Shown here piece by piece: positions 61,401 through 64,000 of a stretch of DNA of 64,000 nucleotides (within the stretch, counting starts at the first letter, position 1; every line of letters begins with the position of its first letter). The position numbers and the translations under genes are program-made. Below the pieces are notes generated by a model that was given only the letters and a program-made list of their open reading frames with translations, had not been told where the DNA came from and did not search any database. Source of the DNA: Yarrowia lipolytica (Eukaryota; Ascomycota; Dipodascomycetes; Dipodascales); the NCBI RefSeq assembly GCF_001761485.1, contig NC_090770.1, positions 620,001 through 684,000 on the forward strand, written 5' to 3'.

Positions 61401-62162
61401 GGACATCTCGGTGAGCCGTCTAGACCTGGAGAAAGCGTTGAATCGTCCTTAACAGACTTGGGAGTCGCATCATCTAATCGCCGTCGTCTCCACCAATGAT
61501 AATGGGGGGCTTCTTGAAGGGAGTAGGTGCAGAAGAAGACTTGGAGGGCTTCTGGAAGGCATTTATTTCTGTCATTGAGAGACATAGGCTCGCCGTCCTC
61601 GTCCCCGTTCTGGTGGCTCTCATGAGGTCCGTCTTGATGGGGTTGTTTTCAGAGAACTCCTTGTGTCCGTTGCCCTGACTCGAATGGCTGCAATGTCAAT
61701 CTTACCTAGGGACTTGTAGGAGTCACCGACATTGCCTCGATCTGAGTTTGCGTCTCGTCCCTCGAGTGTGAAGGTCAAGCATCCCGGCTTCTTTCGGATC
61801 TCGGCCAGGTCACCCTTGACGAGCTTGTAGGACGACTCGACAGGTGTGGCGGAATGTCGAGGATGATTTTTTTCTTAGGTCTCTGTGATTGGTGGGACGA
61901 GTACGGGACCAGTTGCCTTGATAGTACTCCTCTATGCATGCCCAGAGCGGGAATCAGTTGCCACACCGTTGCCCCACCAGTGTGGATGCGGGGTAATTGT
62001 AGTGCATGAATGAGGCTGTCTCGAGATTTCACCAGGGAGAGCAGCGTATAGCCTGCCTCGTCTTACACAATCGCAGCATCTCTGAAACAAGCCCCATTCA
62101 TTCTGCCATTTATCTTGCAGTTCTCGGAACTTGATTTGAGGATGATGCATGAACCTCACCAA
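61224..62162 (-). pseudogene. decayed gene, unknown family
   Basis: Minus-strand protein-like segments occur in succession but in shifting frames: MHHPQIKFRELQDKWQNEWG (62.16 kb), SLIHALQLPRIHTGGATVWQ, PKKKIILDIP, ATPVESSYKLVKGDLAEIRK then KPGCLTFTLEGRDANSDRGN (61.85-61.72 kb), KEFSENNPIKTD, and KPSKSSSAPTPFKKPPIIIG followed by GDDGD and a stop (about 61.47 kb). The segments are too ordered to be chance and at least three frame changes separate them, so this is a host gene in decay. I do not recognise the parent. A paralogue elsewhere in the genome is likely. Confidence 0.5.
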
Positions 62163-62212
62163 CTGACTGCCTCATTGGTTTCAGGTGGGTTTGGTTGCAG
62201 GTATTAGGAGAT

Positions 62213-62221
62213 GTATATATA
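62213..62221 (+). promoter_or_regulatory. TATA box of the 553-residue gene
   Basis: The sequence gtatatata about 105 bp upstream of the ATG at 62325, followed by an (ag)n tract and an AC-rich leader with aactaaaacc repeats, typical of strong yeast promoters. Confidence 0.5.
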
Positions 62222-62324
62222 GAGAGAGAGCTGTTCAATGTTTCTTGATTCTCTCACTGCTACCACCTAACTACGATCCAACTAAAACCCAACTAAAACC
62301 TCAACTACCACTTCCACACAATCA

Positions 62325-63986
62325 ATGGTCACCAACAACCGGGATATCGACAACATGAGTTTTTCTCAGCTGAATCACTTGGTTCGTGCAATGAGAAAGC
62401 GCGAAAACCAGCTTTCCCGAGTGACCTCGCAGTTTTTCGACTCTGTCAACAAGCATCTGGAGAAGATGCTCCGTGACACGAACTCTCCTACTTCCAGACA
62501 AGAGTGTTCCGAGGCGGCTCGGACTTTGAAGCGGAATTTCGCCCTGATGCTTGTCCTGTGGAAAGAAGACCGAACCAATCTGGTTCAACTGCTGACAGAA
62601 TGTGTTTCTACGCTCGCAAAAACGATGCAGCGACTGGCTCAACTCCCCAATGATTCCGGAAAGGTGCTTAGTCGAAACGCCAAATCCATCATCACAAGAG
62701 CCGAAAAGACATTAAATTCGATCACTGAACGTTTCGAAAATATGGAGAAAACGACACTATCGACACTATTGCGCAAGTTCGTTGTACGCCAGAACCCGGA
62801 GTTGAAAAAGTGGTTTCGCCAGGAACACCTCAGCCGTCGCCGCAATACCCGACCTATCGTGGCTTTGGCCCAAGAGAGATTTTGGCCAAAGGAGTCATTC
62901 TATACGCCTCCCGAGCTCATGGTACTGTTTTACATCAATGCAGATATCCTGGCATGTGTAAAGTCCAGTCGCATCAACTCTGACTGGCTCCGTTGCTTTC
63001 AGGACCCGCACATGGAAAAACACTGGGAGGCGAAGATGCGGGCTCAGAATCCAACTTTTCGGCTAGGGGATGCGGATACCCAGACTTGGGCTGACTGTAT
63101 CTTGGCTTATGCAGGCCGACTCGAAACCTGGCAAGCTGTTGATTATGTGAGTGGCAACACTACAAACAAGACCCCTGCTGAGGGAGACTCCCACAATCTC
63201 CAATCAGACGTCTTTCAACTGGAACCTCGACATTTTGTACCTCTCAAGGACTCATGGGAGTACTTTTGCTACCATCAAGATGTTCCGATGTTCCATAGTG
63301 GCGGTCCGCTCACGCCTTCTGAGCTTCTCCAAGTCTTGTATCTGGACAACGGTGCTGCATTCATTAAATATGGGGGCATTGAATTCACGCTTCCTCCCAG
63401 CATTCTTCCGGATGAAATGCTTGGCTATGTCGAAGATCATAATTATTCGCTACTTTCTGTCAAGCTGACTGATCGCACAATCCAAGTTCGGTTGAAGAAC
63501 GGACAAGTTGTCTTATTTTCCCGCGACGACCCCCATTCCCAGAAATTCTTCTTGGGAGCAGTTGGAGAAGACTACTTTGAAGTCGGAGATGCTCTTTTTG
63601 CGAGGGCAAAACAAGGCACGGGTTGGACTTACTCCATTTTTGAAATCGGCAATCAGGAGACTGTCAGGGTGTTCGCCGGAAGCTCGAAGTTCTCAACTCC
63701 TGTGACTTGTGGAAATGGCATCATTTGGTGGAGGATCGATCGACATCTCGTCCCTGCGTTTTATGACCAGAGTGGTTCGGGAACAGTGTATGTACCACCA
63801 AGCACTATCAAACTGGAACAACAACCGGAGCCAGTGAGTGCCGATCCCCAACATTCTACAAAGCAAGTGGGCAGCCAACTGGCTGGGTCGTCGTGGGAAT
63901 GGGTGTCCCTCGCCGTAAACCACAACGCTACCCGCTTGGGATTGGTCATGTCTGCTGCTGCAGGATTTATGGCAATAGTACGTTGA
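62325..63986 (+). CDS. unrecognised 553-residue protein
   Basis: A complete frame from ATG to TGA. The first 160 residues are helical and basic with coiled-coil character (MSFSQLNHLVRAMRKREN, SQFFDSVNKHLEKMLRD, then KSIITRAEKTLNSITERFEN). The middle (about 165-300) is Trp- and Phe-rich: FWPKESFYTPPELMVLFYIN, WLRCFQDPHMEKHWEAKM. The following 200 residues look like mixed beta structure (IKYGGIEFTLPPSILPDEML, QVRLKNGQVVLFSRDD, GNGIIWWRID). The C-terminus ends in a weakly hydrophobic stretch (LGLVMSAAAGFMAIV) that might anchor it in a membrane. No signal peptide. I match it to no known family; a lineage-specific gene is possible. Confidence 0.75.
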   Translation: MVTNNRDIDNMSFSQLNHLVRAMRKRENQLSRVTSQFFDSVNKHLEKMLRDTNSPTSRQECSEAARTLKRNFALMLVLWKEDRTNLVQLLTECVSTLAKTMQRLAQLPNDSGKVLSRNAKSIITRAEKTLNSITERFENMEKTTLSTLLRKFVVRQNPELKKWFRQEHLSRRRNTRPIVALAQERFWPKESFYTPPELMVLFYINADILACVKSSRINSDWLRCFQDPHMEKHWEAKMRAQNPTFRLGDADTQTWADCILAYAGRLETWQAVDYVSGNTTNKTPAEGDSHNLQSDVFQLEPRHFVPLKDSWEYFCYHQDVPMFHSGGPLTPSELLQVLYLDNGAAFIKYGGIEFTLPPSILPDEMLGYVEDHNYSLLSVKLTDRTIQVRLKNGQVVLFSRDDPHSQKFFLGAVGEDYFEVGDALFARAKQGTGWTYSIFEIGNQETVRVFAGSSKFSTPVTCGNGIIWWRIDRHLVPAFYDQSGSGTVYVPPSTIKLEQQPEPVSADPQHSTKQVGSQLAGSSWEWVSLAVNHNATRLGLVMSAAAGFMAIVR

Positions 63987-64000
63987 CTATCGTGAAGAAC

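Overview
The window looks like a nuclear chromosome segment of a budding yeast of the Yarrowia lipolytica type. The reasons are: mostly intronless genes; the few introns have 5' GTGAGT and end in a fused branch point/acceptor of the form CTAACnCAG or CTAACATAG; 5S rRNA genes are dispersed as single copies; and the protein set fits (peroxisomal ABC transporter, microsomal ketoacyl-CoA reductase, xanthine dioxygenase, Ste18-like G gamma). The organism assignment is inference from these signs, not from a search.

Layout. 1-2.9 kb: gene-free sequence full of simple repeats. 2.9-8.8 kb: a Golgi KRE2/KTR mannosyltransferase, a doubtful small ORF, and a mitochondrial PPR protein. 8.8-13.3 kb: a gene-poor stretch with a small GPI-tail-like ORF, a decayed GCTCT-rich tract, a hairpin, a 5S rRNA gene and a coiled-coil relic. 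13.4-25.2 kb: PXA1 (peroxisomal fatty acyl-CoA import), an F-box protein, a WD-like relic, a G-protein gamma subunit, a small coiled-coil protein, a Ure2-type glutathione transferase, a second 5S gene, the mitochondrial matrix protein Mam33 and the fatty-acid-elongation reductase Ifa38. 25.2-29 kb: a gene-poor stretch, then a small spliced gene and an RD-rich, possibly Lge1-like protein. 29.3-36 kb: a very large secreted, Cys-rich, Thr/Asp/Gly/Ser-repeat, GPI-anchored wall protein. 38-41.3 kb: a possible AF4-like elongation-complex protein divergent from POA1 (macro-domain phosphatase), then a small GPI protein. 41.3-44 kb: minisatellites. 44-55 kb: xanthine dioxygenase, cyclin Ccl1 (TFIIH), SLA1 (endocytosis), initiator tRNA-Met, an ELYS-domain protein and TOM20. 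55.4-64 kb: a Myb-like pseudogene, the vacuolar TRP channel YVC1, another decayed gene, and an unrecognised 553-residue protein.

The genes are single transcription units, not operons. Shared themes are fatty-acid traffic (PXA1, IFA38), mitochondria (PPR protein, MAM33, TOM20) and the cell surface/secretory route (mannosyltransferase, two or three GPI proteins, SLA1). Non-coding sequence shows three recurring signals: CACGTG about 45-50 bp upstream of each of the three Pol III genes; ARCCCTAA (Tbf1-type) about 95-160 bp upstream of all three recognised mitochondrial genes and CCL1; and a greatly over-represented octamer TACAAGTA/TACTTGTA confined almost wholly to intergenic DNA.

Two otherwise intact-looking host genes (the giant wall protein and SLA1) carry small indels inside low-complexity repeats. 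These may be sequence errors or real breaks. I saw no recognisable LTR element, virus-like element, CRISPR array or transposase gene.
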